Assembly (NCBI GenBank): GCA_033439255.1
Contig: CM065885.1
Coordinates: 2,418,001-2,482,000 of the forward strand
Direction of reading: 5' to 3'
Origin: Hericium rajendrae
Taxonomy: Eukaryota; Basidiomycota; Agaricomycetes; Russulales; Hericiaceae
Length of the DNA: 64,000 nucleotides
The translations under genes were made by a program, and so were the position numbers. The notes beneath the pieces are model-generated. The model saw only the letters and a list, made by a program, of their open reading frames with translations, ran no database searches and was not told where the DNA came from. Positions 23,670-35,012 of the stretch are shown here, one piece after another (the stretch's first letter is position 1; every line of letters starts with the position of its first letter).

Positions 23670-25640
23670 GCAAGGTAACTACAATGCCCACTCTGCATGC
23701 CAGCCTCTGTGTATGTCGTTTCGTTCACCACCGCCAGCCCGCCGCTCACAGTACACTCACAGTATTCCGGGCGCGCTTCTTGCGAAAGAGCCACCTTTGA
23801 AGCACCGTTCTTTGTCGTCTGCAGACGATGCGCATGCCCAGTGGTACATCTCGCTGGCCCCGACGCCGTCTGGCGTGACCAGACCGACAAAGCTGCTGAG
23901 CTGCGCATCATGCCATCGCACTCTGAGCGCCAGGTCAGATGGTGTCCTGTGTAAGGTGAGCGCTGAGCATCCATCCACCGTTAACGCGTCTAAGATCTAA
24001 TATCGCTCCTCTTCTCGCCTACCACGCCGGCGTCTTCTCTGTGACACGCTACCCTTAGCCTGATGCTCGAGAGGAATGCCGCGTGCGTGCCGACTGCCAC
24101 TAGGTGGTAGTTCCGCGAGGCCAATGAGCATGACGGTCCAAAGGATGCGGTGGCGAAGATCGAGGAAGGGTGGATTCCCAGGTACGGGAAGATCGTATGC
24201 AGGAGCTGCTGCATTGAGATCTCACAGAGGTACGTCTTTGCGATCTAGGACGGCATCGTGGAACGCTGACGCCGCAATAGTGACTCGACTACGTGCGTAT
24301 GCTACCCACCGCGCCGACGCCTCCATGTCGCCCGCGTGAGCGCAATGCTCAGTCCGACGCAGACGAGCGGCTCCGCGTCTTCCTCGACGAGTCACGGAGC
24401 GCGCGTCCGAAGGCTGACATGTCGGTGCGCGTTGCGTTGCGTGCTTGAGCGGCCGTCCACGTACTCCAGCTGACCACCCAGCAGAACATCTCCGACGCGC
24501 GCCCCAGCCCGCCGCACAGTCCATCGCCGCCGCTCGATCCCGACCCCGCGAACCTCAGATTCGAGGTATTCACGGACGCTCACACGCTCGCCTGCTACGC
24601 ACGTGGCAGGACCACCTCTGCACGGGCTGACGCATGCAGACAAGGTCGCCGCGTACGAGGCGAGCATGCGTGCGGGGACGATATCATGCGCCATGGAAGG
24701 ACGAGGCATGGAACATGCGCCATGCGCCGGCGGCGGTGGCGTGGAAGTTGCAGGATCTGGTGCGCGCGGGTGTTGTGCTCGCGTATGCGCGGCGATTCGC
24801 ATCACTCCGGGTGGCAGTCGAGAAGGGCCTCCTGGTGCGGAGCGTTCTTCGCGTCGTCCGAACTCTTATATTTATTTGCATGCAGATCGACGGTATCCAG
24901 TCGACTGCCCCTTCTTCTCCATGGTTCTTCTTACCCCCGGCACGATCCCGCACTTCACTTTATTATCTGATATGGCTGACCTGCGCGAGATCGACGTGTC
25001 TTTGCTGTCGCGGATCGAGAACGGGATTCTTGACGTGGACGGGCACGTCGGGCGCGCCGCACGCCCGAATGGAAACGCACGGAAGGCGCTGATGGTGTGG
25101 CGCGCGGGCGAGGATGATAACGAAGGCATCGTGGAAGCGCGGAGGAGGATGGGCGAATGCAGCAGGGGGACGCTGTTTCATCTGCAGTTGTGCACTATTA
25201 TGACCGGTGAGGTTTCGGCGGTGTGGATTGTATTAAAGGCGAGGCATGGGCCGCGGCACCGAAACAGGGCGTGCAGGTTGCGCGTTATCAACTTATTGTG
25301 CATGGTAGTGAAGGATTCGTCGGTGAGTGCGCTTCGTATCGTCGTTCTATTCTACATTCTCGTGTTGACTTTGTTGCCTGCACGCAGAGTTGCGTCGACG
25401 CGTCTCGCCAATGCCTATTGAGAATGCCGTCCGGGGCGTCAATAGCCACAGAACTCGCGACGGTACTCTGAAGGACCTCGGCGAGCTTGTCTGCGATGCG
25501 CTGAATGCGCTGCTATGCATGGAGTACAACATTTACGAGGCGCTGCATCCGCAGACCGTCTTGATCAACGAGGCAGACACGATGGATGGGAGGAGACGTC
25601 GAGATGCCTGTTTGCACGATAACGCGCGGACCTATGTTCG
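23670..25640 (+). pseudogene. Duplicated gene-like unit, copy 2, unknown protein
   Basis: Partner of 20096-21950. This copy keeps longer coding traces on the plus strand: KIEEGWIPRYGKIVCRSCC up to a GTACGT donor at about 24230, SDADERLRVFLDESRSARP, FEVFTDAHTLACYARGR, HAPAAVAWKLQDLVRAGVVL, MADLREIDVSLLSRIENGIL, AWAAAPKQGVQVARYQLIVH and, after an intron-like gap, LGELVCDALNALLCMEYNIY. Frames shift between blocks in ways that introns explain only in part. I do not recognise the family. It may be a diverged but living gene with several introns, or a pseudogene; copy 1 is more damaged. Confidence 0.4.
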
Positions 25641-25913
25641 TCGTCCGTCCACCGACGTACTTCCAGCATGCAGTGTAGCTTGCAAACTTGGCGCATTTAC
25701 GTATGCTCGACGTTCACTACATCCTCGAGATAACTTCTGTTTCAACTTTGATGGTTCGCAGAGTTACCGAGCAGGCGATAATAGCTAACTGATACATCTT
25801 TCTAGACACGTGAATCTGGTCTACTAATTCGATGTAAACAATGTCGCCACCCGTCCATTCTTTCTCGATGTACTTGGAGATATTTCATAACTCTCCACAG
25901 TGACCTTTCGGTA

Positions 25914-26800
25914 TGAGCGGAACACTTAAGGAGCGCGGCGTTGTCCTTTCGCTGCAGTTCGACGTCCTTCTCGACATCGATATTTGCCTACTTATCAGGC
26001 CGGGGCCTCGCTCATCTACTCATCGTCTGCCGCGCACTGCATGCCCACGTCAACAACGAAGCCTTTTGATGGTCCCAAGATGCCCGCTTCTCATCGACAG
26101 ACATCAGCCACTCGTACCGTTGGACTTGCTTCCTTGATGCATACAAGCTGCTCGATACTTACGGCCCGCCCCTTGGCCTTTGGGTGAGCAACCAGCCCTA
26201 CGTCGGCGGCATCCTCAAAACGTCATACATAATAGCATCCTCGACGAATTCTGGTGCTTCTTGCACACCGATGCACCATAAGACGCGGAAATGGTCATGA
26301 TCCTCGAGTTCTGGGAGGCCGTGCGCCCTCGGCATAGTTCCGCGGACGGACACATCGGGCTCGGCCAGGACCTGCACGTCCTCGGACCGAAGCACGAGCA
26401 TCCCGTGCTCTTCTACCAACCCTTGTCGCCCTCCGGCGCTCGCGCTCCCCCCCGGCGCACCGTCCGCCGTCACGAGCGAGCACACACTCCAGCCGCTTCG
26501 ACGCGGATGGCAGCGACCTGCGCGACGCCAGCGCACTCGGCTTCTGTGCGCGTCCTCGCCGCCGATGCGGAGTGGAGCATGGCGGCACTCGAGGGGCTGT
26601 GGCTGGGGGACTATGGCCCGCATGGGACGGAGGTGCTGTTTCTGAAGTGGGATACGCCGCGCGGCACCGTGCGCACATGGAAGGTGACGGGGGACCTGAA
26701 TGTGCCGCACGGGGCACAGACCTGGATGTTCGAGTGTGCCCGGGCGGTGCAGGCGGCGGATGTGGTGGATGCGGTTGGCGAGACGTTGTCACGCGGAAAA
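25914..26800 (+). pseudogene. F-box gene pseudocopy
   Basis: A degraded copy of the F-box gene at 10362-11747, on the opposite strand and 14 kb away. Recognisable pieces in order are LSLQFDVLLDIDI (F-box start), LDAYKLLDTYGPPLGLWVSN and QPYVGGILK in shifting frames, FWEAVRPRHSSADGHIGLGQ, then DAEWSMAALEGLWLGDYGPH and FECARAVQAADVVDAVGET. The piece between the HPVLFYQPL and DAEWS blocks is much shorter than in the parent, including loss of the proline run. The C-terminal ~60 residues are gone, and matching ends at about 26800. The frame changes between blocks, so no full protein can be made. The second half, 26291 onward, is still open for 188 codons. Confidence 0.75.
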
Positions 26801-27554
26801 GTGGTTTCCGACCTAGGGGTGTCTGGGTTTTCCGGTAACTTTTCCGAGAACTCCTAGTTGTTCGATGAGGGATGGATTTGTCTTCTACTTCTGGTGTGAA
26901 TGCGACTTGCCAAGGATTATGGCTGTGGGAGACGGAGGTCGAGGGTATGCGATGCGATGAAGAAGTTTGTAGAACACTGTCACTCGATGGACAATGATCA
27001 AAAGTACGATGACTCGTAGGACGTGAATATTGATGATTGGACTGGGCATGCGTATACGTGGAATGATAACTGCTTGGATTTGTATCTTCGTGGATTGGAC
27101 GTCAACGTGAATTCGTAGAATAACGTGGATTGAAAGCGCTTGTGAAGCAACTTGACCAGAATTTGATTGTAGATGAGAACCTTAGAGGATTCTGACGTAC
27201 AAACTGGGGGCAAAGATACTTGAATTTGGTGTTACAGAAACAGCCTTTATATACCCTAAGAGCTCCTATGGCTGTGTGGGTAAGAAATGTATCAAAAGGG
27301 ATAGATGAAACGAATGAGTCATTCCTAGTCATGTGTAGCAAGGGTGAGTCGAAGTAGGTGACTAGGAGATGAGTCGGTCAAGATAGTGAGTCAGGAAGAG
27401 TCAAACGAAGGTAAGAGTCATAATGAATCAACGCTCAGATGTATGAGTCACAGACCAAACAAATCAGAAGGAAAATGAGAGAACATAGGTGATGTAGCAT
27501 CATGACGAAGACAGAGTGCAGGAAACGTACGACAAAGAACATGACCAGTCCCTT
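26801..27554. other. Region without a supportable gene
   Basis: AT-richer sequence with scattered GAGTCA words (about 27.3-27.45 kb). No coding or RNA feature was supported. Confidence 0.4.
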
Positions 27555-28169
27555 TTAGGCATAAGGGTCTCCTATGGTCGGATGAAACTCGGCCCGAGGA
27601 GGCTCGTTCCGAACCCACTCCTTTACGTCGACGTCCAGCCTCGCAGTTCCAGCCTCGATGGCGATCTTCTTGATCTGGCAGGCCTTGCACATGTGATCAA
27701 AGACTGCAGGCTCGCAGTGGCCACTGTAGGATGTCACATATGTGGAGGCCTCGTATATGCAGTGAAAAAGGTCCAGTGGATCGTAAGGCTTGAGCCGATC
27801 CTTTGCCTCTGCCCCGTCTCTGGTAAGCCTCTGCCTCTCTCTTCCTTCTCCGATGCACCAATGACGTGGCACGACTATGGTGATGCACCCAGATCCATAA
27901 GTGGAATCGGGATCAGGGCTGGCTGGCTCCTCCCCCCAATCAGGCCCGAGATCGTCCACAACCTTCATACGTCTTACTCTCCAAACGGCCCAGGTATCCG
28001 TCACCACCACTAGATGTAGCCACTTAACTAAATGTACAGTAGTAGCCACCCAACACATACCTAAATGCGCAATAAGCTGCCAGTAGCAACTCACCAGGCA
28101 TATAGCTAAAGCATCATTTAAGTAAATGACACACACCTGTTGATCTCTTTCGGGCAGGAAATATCGCAT
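27555..28169 (-). CDS. Hypothetical protein, possibly partial
   Basis: An open frame of 204 codons. The C-terminal half looks coding: DRLKPYDPLDLFHCIYEAST, HCEPAVFDHMCKACQIKKIA, ARLDVDVKEWVRNEPP and an end at PTIGDPYA. A Cys/His group (HC, then H-x-C-x-x-C) could bind zinc. The N-terminal ~90 residues (hydrophobic, Trp- and Val-rich) may be intron read as protein, so the true start is unsure. I do not recognise the family. Its neighbours are a dead F-box copy and a repeat-rich stretch. Confidence 0.35.
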   Translation of the reverse strand: MRYFLPERDQQVCVIYLNDALAICLVSCYWQLIAHLGMCWVATTVHLVKWLHLVVVTDTWAVWRVRRMKVVDDLGPDWGEEPASPDPDSTYGSGCITIVVPRHWCIGEGRERQRLTRDGAEAKDRLKPYDPLDLFHCIYEASTYVTSYSGHCEPAVFDHMCKACQIKKIAIEAGTARLDVDVKEWVRNEPPRAEFHPTIGDPYA

Positions 28170-28859
28170 CTAATCTAATCAGCATCGGGGACACCGGGGA
28201 AAATGCTTATCTTAGCTATCAGATTTAGTCCACCTAATCAAGCACCGAGCACTGGCATCAAAAAAGATAAGCTGATCACATTATAGCGACTGGGTAGTCT
28301 CGTTTGTAGAGTACTGTAGGCAGACACAAAATAGTAGAGTTGACGAATGCAGTGTAGGGTGAAAAACAAAAACGGCCATGAGGCTGATGATGTCGGATTT
28401 GAAGGGATGCATAGATAGCATTTCGAGGAGGGATTGCATGGGTTGTCATGCAGGTCGTAAGAGTAAAGGTCTAAAGCATAGATGTTAGTATCTTCCGAGA
28501 GAGATGCTACAGTATTGACGAGAAAAATGTGACTAAGTTCGAATGATGTCTTGCTAATGGGGATGCTACAGTATTGACGAAAGAGAGAAATATGCTAGAA
28601 CGGAATGATGCGAATGCAATGCGAATGATATGATACTAATGCGAGTGAGTCCGATATGATGCAAGGATGAGGGAAAAAAAGTGCTGCGAGGTATAAGTAT
28701 ACACGAGATAAAGATCAGGGAGCAAGGGGAAAATAGTTAGGCCTCGACAGTGCAAATCGGAGCGCGCACATTAGGCCTGCTGTATAGCACGGACGAGGGC
28801 TCAGACAATCAGAACGCGAAGTGGGAGGGGACGCCAGTAGCGGGGCCATGCCGGTGCGG
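28170..28859. other. AT-rich spacer
   Basis: Contains near-repeated words (GGGATGCTACAGTATTGACGA-like phrases around 28500 and 28560) and ATGATATG-type short repeats to 28650. No gene was supported. Confidence 0.4.
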
Positions 28860-31800
28860 CTATGTCTTCTTCGTCTTTCGAGACTTCGACGGGCCTGCAT
28901 GGGGCGTCTCGCTAAAAGGATTGCATGAGCCAGGTAATTGGAAAGATGACGAAAACGTACTTCTTGCGTTTTGTGGACTTCTTTGCAGCCACTACACCGG
29001 GCTTCCCAGCCCTGGCTGCCTTGTGCCGTCGAATACACTGTAAAGCTACAGTGACGTCCAAAACGGCCTCCCTCCAATCCTTCTGCTCACGGGCTGAGGG
29101 ACGCGGGCAGGCAAGAATGTGTTTGCCCCAGATGGAGAGGCCAGCAAGGATGAGAACGAGCCCGGTGCTTGTCGTCACGTCCATGCAGGACCAGTCGAGA
29201 CCATTGACTGATCCTGTGGGTCTTCCTCTGGCGTCGACACCCCAGCCAACGGGCTGACACTCTGCCCACCACGTCCACCATGCGCGCGTGTATCCAGGTA
29301 GGTCCTCGACATCGGGGTCCCTCACACGTTTGTTATTGATCCATGCGCTGATGAGGCCCGGCCTTACGGTAGAGGCGAAGGCTCCAGCAGCCTTTCCTTT
29401 CGACACAGCAGTGATCTGTCGGGTGCATTCAGTTTAGCAAGCTGAGAAGTTGCCTGGTAAAACTCACCTGAAACCCATCCATTCGCTGTACTTCCACCCA
29501 CTCGCCAACGCATAGTCGCCAATCCTCGCCCCAGTCCTTTCCCTTGGTCAAAAACTTGTGTGCGGCCTTCATCTTGTCCGGCCACTGCTGTAAGTCGTCG
29601 GTGGAGAGCACAGCTGCTAACAACGCAGACGTGGGAGCAGGCGGATGCGACGAGGCGACAGTAGGCAGACCCATCGTTCCCAGTAGGGCAGGCCCATGCC
29701 TGCCAGCCCGATCTATAGCTTGTCCAGCATTCCGAGGAGGCTGTGATGGAGGCGACGAGGACAAGGCTGGCCGCATGCGGCCTCGAGCAGCCACGGGTGA
29801 TGACGACTGGTCAAGAAATCGTTGAGTGAAGGGAGGGCCCAGCGGGGAGCTTGGAAACTGTGGACGGCGGCCTATAGAAGGAAGAGTCGGAGTCCTGGGG
29901 GCGAAATCGGTCGCACTGGCCAACGGGCTTCGGGCCAAGCCGTCCGTATCGTCCGTTCGTCTCTGAGCCGCTAGTGCCATCTGGACACGTATGTCCTCTG
30001 TCTCCTCCCACTCCTCCTGCCATTTATCTTCGTGCAGCTTCCAAGCAACCTCTTCAAGCTCCACGGCGCACGTCTTGTGACGCCTTACGAACGGCCTGCG
30101 CAGGTACGCCCTTCGAACGTAGGTCGCAGCGCCCAGCTGAGCATCCAGCGCGCCGGCAATGGGTAGGGGGAAATGCCGCGCAACAAGGGGCTCGTCCAGT
30201 AAGAAATCCGGCGAGCGTGGAGGCGTCTTTGGCAGCTCGGCCTCGTCCTGTTCGGAGTGGCGTGGCGAGTCTTCCAGTGAGCGCTGGGGAGTCAGATCGA
30301 TGGCAATGCGTTGGGGCGCGGAGGACCGGCCATCCTGCTGAGCGCGGCGTGGCAAAGGAGCTGAAGCCTGGCGCCTAGCTGGCAGCACGCGGGAGAGCGG
30401 CATGAGAGGAGATGGCTGCGAGATGGAACGCGCGGGGCGTGAAACGGAGGGACCACGCCTAAACACACCGCCAGCAGCTTGAACAGGCGACGCGATTGTC
30501 CTGCGCCCACTCCTACTGCTCGTGGTATGTCCGGATTGCGAGGAGCTAGGTAGGAAAAGACCGGGCCGATCGGTGGCCGTGTGGGGGGTCAAATGGGTGT
30601 CATCACAGCCGACATGCTCGGGAAGTGCGCGCGTTGCGTCGGGATGTGTCTCTGGCGAAGGATGGGGTAAGGCAGAGCTCCTGGGCGGCCCAAAGATCGA
30701 TCGTGGGGAGGACGGAGGGATGATGCTATCTGCACGTTGTTCTGGTGGTGACACGCTCCTGGAAGCGCCCCTCGGGCTCGACGGGAGATGGCCTGGCCCG
30801 CCAACCAGAGATGCGGCGCGAGACGGCATACCGTCTGTGCCCTCTAAGCTCTCATCAGAGACGCTTGTGCTGGGGCCCTCGTCACAATCGGCCACCGAAG
30901 CTGGCCGGAAGGCATGCGCAGCCTGCTCTGCGGGAGCTGGCAAAGACTCAAACGTCAGTCTACAGCCCACAACATGGGAGAAAATAGACATACGGTAGCA
31001 CTGGGCTGCGAAGGCAGCACTAGCCTCTTCCACGCTGCGAAAGCCGATTGGATTGGCTACATTCCACTTGCAGGACCTGGAATCAACTGTTACACCGGAA
31101 TGAACACTGTAGGCCATCAGCTGTACGAGCAGAAACTGAGCGTTTACGGCACATACCTTTTCACACCAATCTGGCCCTGTCGATCTGAAACCGGCCCACT
31201 CAAGATGATCGAAGCGTTCATGCCGAAGAAGTCGTGCAGGAGATCCGCAAAGGGGCATAAATAATACGCGACCTGCGATTGCATGCTGTGAAGCCGCCTG
31301 TAAGTCCATATCGACAGCTAGGACAAGGAATACGCACCGGTAGTAGTACTCAGGCGTCTTCTCCTGGTTCCCAGCATCCCTAAGCCGGGCATACGCCTCC
31401 ATCTGCGCCTCGTGCTCCTGCACCAAGCGCACCTTCAGGCCAGCCTTGAACTCGTCGGTCTGCGAGTCATACACCGCGCGCATGTATGCAGCGTGCAGCT
31501 TGACCTCGGGAAGCTTGCTGGCCTTCTCGCCATCTGCGTAATCCTTCAGCCACGATTTATAAACTTGCGTGAAAAGTATGTCTTCGAAGGTGAGGCCAGC
31601 TAGGAGGGAGATCTGCTCCGACGACGGCCGAGGGCCTGCTGATGGAATGGCGTTGGCAGCCTCCCACCCTATGGAGATGCGGGCGAACAAAGGGTCGAAC
31701 CGCGGCTTGACGAGCGCGGCATAATGCTGCTTCGAGAAGAACTGGTCCTCGTGGGCACGGCGAGGCTTGACGGGCGCCATATCGACCATCTGCACAAACT

Positions 31801-32309
31801 TCTTGGCCAGGTCGCCTCCAGAGACCGCCTTGTCATCACCATGACCATTGGCTCGAAACCAGTCTGAGATCTTCTACAGAATTATGAGCAAGAAGATCTA
31901 CCACAGTTGCGAGCGTGAGACGCACCTTTCGCACCCACGCCCACTTCCGGCTCTTCAGGCGGGCCTCGGCTTCCTCCTCATCCTCTACAGCAGCAGGCGT
32001 CGCAGTGGTTGATCCCTCTGCCACATCAGCGGCCTCAGCGTCGTCATCGTCCTCGTCCAGGAGGACGGAATCGTCGTAACCGTAGTCGGCGAGGAATTCG
32101 TTGGCAGACTTGTCGTAAAAGACACCAGTCTTCTTGGAGGCGCTGGCGATCTGCCAGGTAGCCTTGCATGCTTCGCAGAAGAGGAGTCGGTGGTCACATA
32201 TGAAAGGCGGACGGCCGTGGGGTTTGCCTATGCTTTCCAGGCGGGACTGGCGTGTCTTTGCTGGCTTCGTACTCCTGATCTTTGGCAAAGGGAGGGCGCT
32301 AGCTTGCAT
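28860..32309 (-). CDS. Large protein of an unrecognised Agaricomycete family (member 1)
   Basis: A multi-exon gene of roughly 1000 residues. The N-terminus has KPHGRPPFICDHRLLFCEAC and ATWQ (a GRPP basic turn plus a possible zinc-binding Cys pair), then an acidic stretch and KWAWVRKVKISDWFRANGHG. A helical domain follows (FFSKQHYAALVKPRFD, LPEVKLHAAYMRAVYDSQ, VRLVQEHEAQMEAY). A long Ser/Pro-rich disordered middle leads to a conserved end: WPDKMKAAHKFLTKGKDWGE, WRLCVGEWVEVQ and SCMDVTTSTGLVLILAGLSI. The model ends in a basic tail (KTKKT, stop at 28860-28862) after a short last intron. A related gene lies at 35.0-38.06 kb. Function is unknown; the basic N-terminus and repeat-rich setting suggest a nuclear or element-linked protein, but that is inference. 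Confidence 0.6.
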
Positions 32310-32540
32310 CGGAACCGGTGCCGCCGTCGATCAGAGGGTGGAAATGGAAGGAAGTTAGGGTTCCGAATAGGATTAGGGTTGGATGCGTTGAAGGTTGAAC
32401 TTGCGGGGAATCCCGGAGCTCGGTTCAATCGACAACTGAACTGCTAAGCTGCAATCATGCACACGTGATCTCATGTCGCAGCGTCGCGTAGCCCTGTTCC
32501 GTTCGAGTCCGTGCACGAGCCCACCAGACCTTGTAGATAG

Positions 32541-32600
32541 GTTTTTAACTATACTGACAATACTCGGAGCATGGGTTACAAACCACCCGGTAACCTATAT
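32541..32600. mobile_element. KDZ-type element terminus
   Basis: The stretch TTTTTAACTATACTGACAAT, then an ACTCGGAG-like block and GGGTTACAAACC, matches the terminal sequence of KDZ copy C at 58230-58276 over about 50 bases with few mismatches, in the same orientation. It therefore looks like one end of another element of the same kind. No transposase or dioxygenase coding follows; the ~112-base tandem repeats do. The other end was not found. Confidence 0.65.
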
Positions 32601-32658
32601 AGGGTAAATGTGCTATGATACCGGCCCGGAAAGCATTCGAGCACGCTGTTCAATATGT

Positions 32659-33704
32659 TTTTCTTGGAGAAACATATCCCTTTAGGGTAATTTCTCCGAT
32701 ATCGTGCCTGGCGGGCGTTCTGGCTCGTTGGGGGGGTTCGGGCATGCCTCGGGGACACTCCCTGGTATGTTTCTCCGTGAAAAACATATCCCTTTATGGT
32801 AATCCCTTTGATATCGTGCCTGGCGGACGTTCTGGCTCATTGGGGGGGGTTCGGGCATGCCTCGGGGACATGCTCTGATATGTTTCTCCACGAAAAACAT
32901 ATCCCTTTATGGTAATCCCTTTGATATCGTGCCTGGCGGACGTTCTGGCTCGTTGGGGGGGTTCGGGCATGCCTCGGGGACACCCTCTGGTATGTTTCTC
33001 CACGAAAAACATATCCCTTTATGGTAATCCCTTTGATATCGTGCCTGGCGGACGTTCTGGCTCATTGGGGGGGGTTCGGGCATGCCTCGGGGACACTCCC
33101 TGGTATGTTTCTCCGTGAAAAACATATCCCTTTATGGTAATCCCTTTGATATCGTGCCTGGCGGACGTTCTGGCTCATTGGGGGGGGTTCGGGCATGCCT
33201 CGGGGACATGCTCTGATATGTTTCTCCACGAAAAACATATCCCTTTATGGTAATCCCTTTGATATCGTGCCTGGCGGACGTTCTGGCTCGTTGGGGGGGT
33301 TCGGGCATGCCTCGGGGACACCCTCTGGTATGTTTCTCCACGAAAAACATATCCCTTTATGGTAATCCCTTTGATATCGTGCCTGGCGGACGTTCTGGCT
33401 CGTTGGGGGGGTTCGGGCATGCCTCGGGGACACCCTCTGGTATGTTTCTCCACGAAAAACATATCCCTTTATGGTAATCCCTTTGATATCGTGCCTGGCG
33501 GGCGTTCTGGCTCATTGGGGGGGTTCGGGCATGCCTCGGGGACACTCTCTGATATGTTTCTCCACGAAAAACATATCCCTTTATGGTAATCCCTTTGATA
33601 TCGTGCCTGGCGGGCGTTCTGGCTCATTGGGGGGGGTTCGGGCATGCCTCGGGGACACTCTCTGATATGTTTCTCCACGAAAAACATATCCCTTTATGGT
33701 AACC
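32659..33704. repeat. Nine-copy tandem repeat, ~112-base unit
   Basis: Nine units of 112-113 bases, each with GATATCGTGCCTGGCGG, a run of 7-8 G, TTCGGGCATGCCTCGGGGAC and a TATGTTT..AAAACATA inverted repeat. Because 112 is not a multiple of three, frames shift from unit to unit, so it does not code. The block at about 32761-33098 is repeated at about 33099-33436, a three-unit higher-order repeat. Confidence 0.92.
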
Positions 33705-34190
33705 ATCCGTGGGTAAGTCGACTTAGGCGTTTTCGAGATTTTCGTAAGTCGTTCAACTTGTCCACAGCAAGGTCTTTTAGACATATCCAGGTGGAAGTTA
33801 TGACTTGAATTTGCAAAGTAATTACTTTAACATGGATCTACGCTGGAATCAACCACGGATGTGGAGATAACGAGTAATGAAAGTGTAACGAGTAATGAAA
33901 GCCTACGACAGCAAAGCCAACGCTGCGAAATCAGAACTGAACAAATGCGAAAAGACGAGACAAGTGCAATGCAAACGTGATCAGAAAGCGTGTATGAGCG
34001 ACGCGAACAAAAACCGCTGCCGCCACCTGCCAGCAGGATAAAGCGGGCGACGTGAAACTGGGATAGCTGGCGCAGTCGTCCACAGCCATACGCATGCAAT
34101 AACCGGTGGGCTTGGCCCAGCACATGCGAGCGGAGCCATATGAATGCGTGCATGGGCATGCGTGCACTCGGGGCGAGGTGAGTGACGAAG
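33705..34190. other. Unique spacer after the tandem array
   Basis: Begins where the array breaks off in GGTAACCATCCGTGGGTAAG. It contains a short duplicated phrase (AACGAGTAATGAAAG twice near 33870-33900). No gene is supported. Confidence 0.4.
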
Positions 34191-34640
34191 GATGGCAGCT
34201 GTCGAGGCGGTGGACAAAATGGCGCGGGGACTGGAGGCCGTCAAGGCCGTGGGCGAGATGGCGCGGGGGCTGTCGAGGCCGTGGGCAACGTGGCGCGGGG
34301 AATGCAGACGCGAGCGATCGCGCACTTGCGGTAGGGGAGCATTGAAGGCACGTGGGGGGGTAGCGTGTCTCGGCGGGCGGTCCAGCACACGCGTCTCGTG
34401 CAGGCGGTTGAGCACACGCTGAAGGAGGGCCGTCGTGTGCGAGGTGGTTGAGGGCACGTGGGCGGCGTAGCGTGTCTCGGCGGACGGTCGAGCACACGCG
34501 TCTCGCGCAGGCCGTTGAGCACACGCCGTAGGAAGGCCGACAAATGCGTGCGCGAGGTGGTTGAGGGTATGCGGGCGACGTAGCGTGCGTCGCGCACAGG
34601 GTCGTGCACACGCCGTAGGACGGCGGACGCTGCGGCCACA
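34190..34640. repeat. GC-rich minisatellites
   Basis: Two imperfect families. One, at 34199-34310, repeats a GAGGCCGTGGGCGAGATGGCGC-like phrase about every 50 bases. The other, at 34340-34640, repeats a ~113-base unit with GTAGCGTGTCTCGGCGG and GAGCACACGC words about three times. Long open frames across them result from high GC and lack of stops. The style resembles the GC-rich core of the element at 54.8-56 kb. Confidence 0.65.
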
Positions 34641-35012
34641 CGGGTGTTGGTGAAGTTGAGGACGGCGAGTGGCCGTGGGAGGTTGCCGCGCGTGTCTATC
34701 AAAGCAGCTGGTAAGTACAAGTGTTCACCGCGATATCGATGTACTGACTTACTTATGAGTCCGTCCCCTGCCCTTTGCAGCATTGACCACCGGCGTCGTC
34801 AACGCTGGCAGTAAGAGGCAGCCTGTGACTCGTGAGGTCTGGCCGAAGTCTCAGGACATCGGCGTTCGCCGGTTCTGTGGCTGAAAACAGCTCCGATTCA
34901 AATTCTCGGCCAATACCGGCCTCATGCAATGCAATTAAACATAAGTCGAAGTCGAGGAGATCACAGGTGTGGTAACTAGTCTACGGAACGGCACGATGGA
35001 CAGAATACGGAA
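34641..35012. other. Spacer upstream of the second minisatellite end
   Basis: Nothing supportable was seen. The right end of any element starting at 32541 should lie here or further right, but no inverted copy of the terminus is visible. Confidence 0.35.

Noticed and set aside
26801-28859. Possible solo LTR in the GAGTCA-word region
   Set aside because: No paired terminal repeats, TG..CA boundaries or target duplication could be identified by eye.
32659-33704. CRISPR-like reading of the tandem array
   Set aside because: There are no unique spacers between repeats, the unit is too long, and the surrounding genes are fungal with introns.
32659-33704. Repeat-encoded protein (many 60-95 codon frames)
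   Set aside because: The unit length is not a multiple of three, so no frame persists across units.
33931-34641. A 236-codon minus-strand open frame
   Set aside because: It lies over GC-rich tandem repeats with competing frames and no domain.
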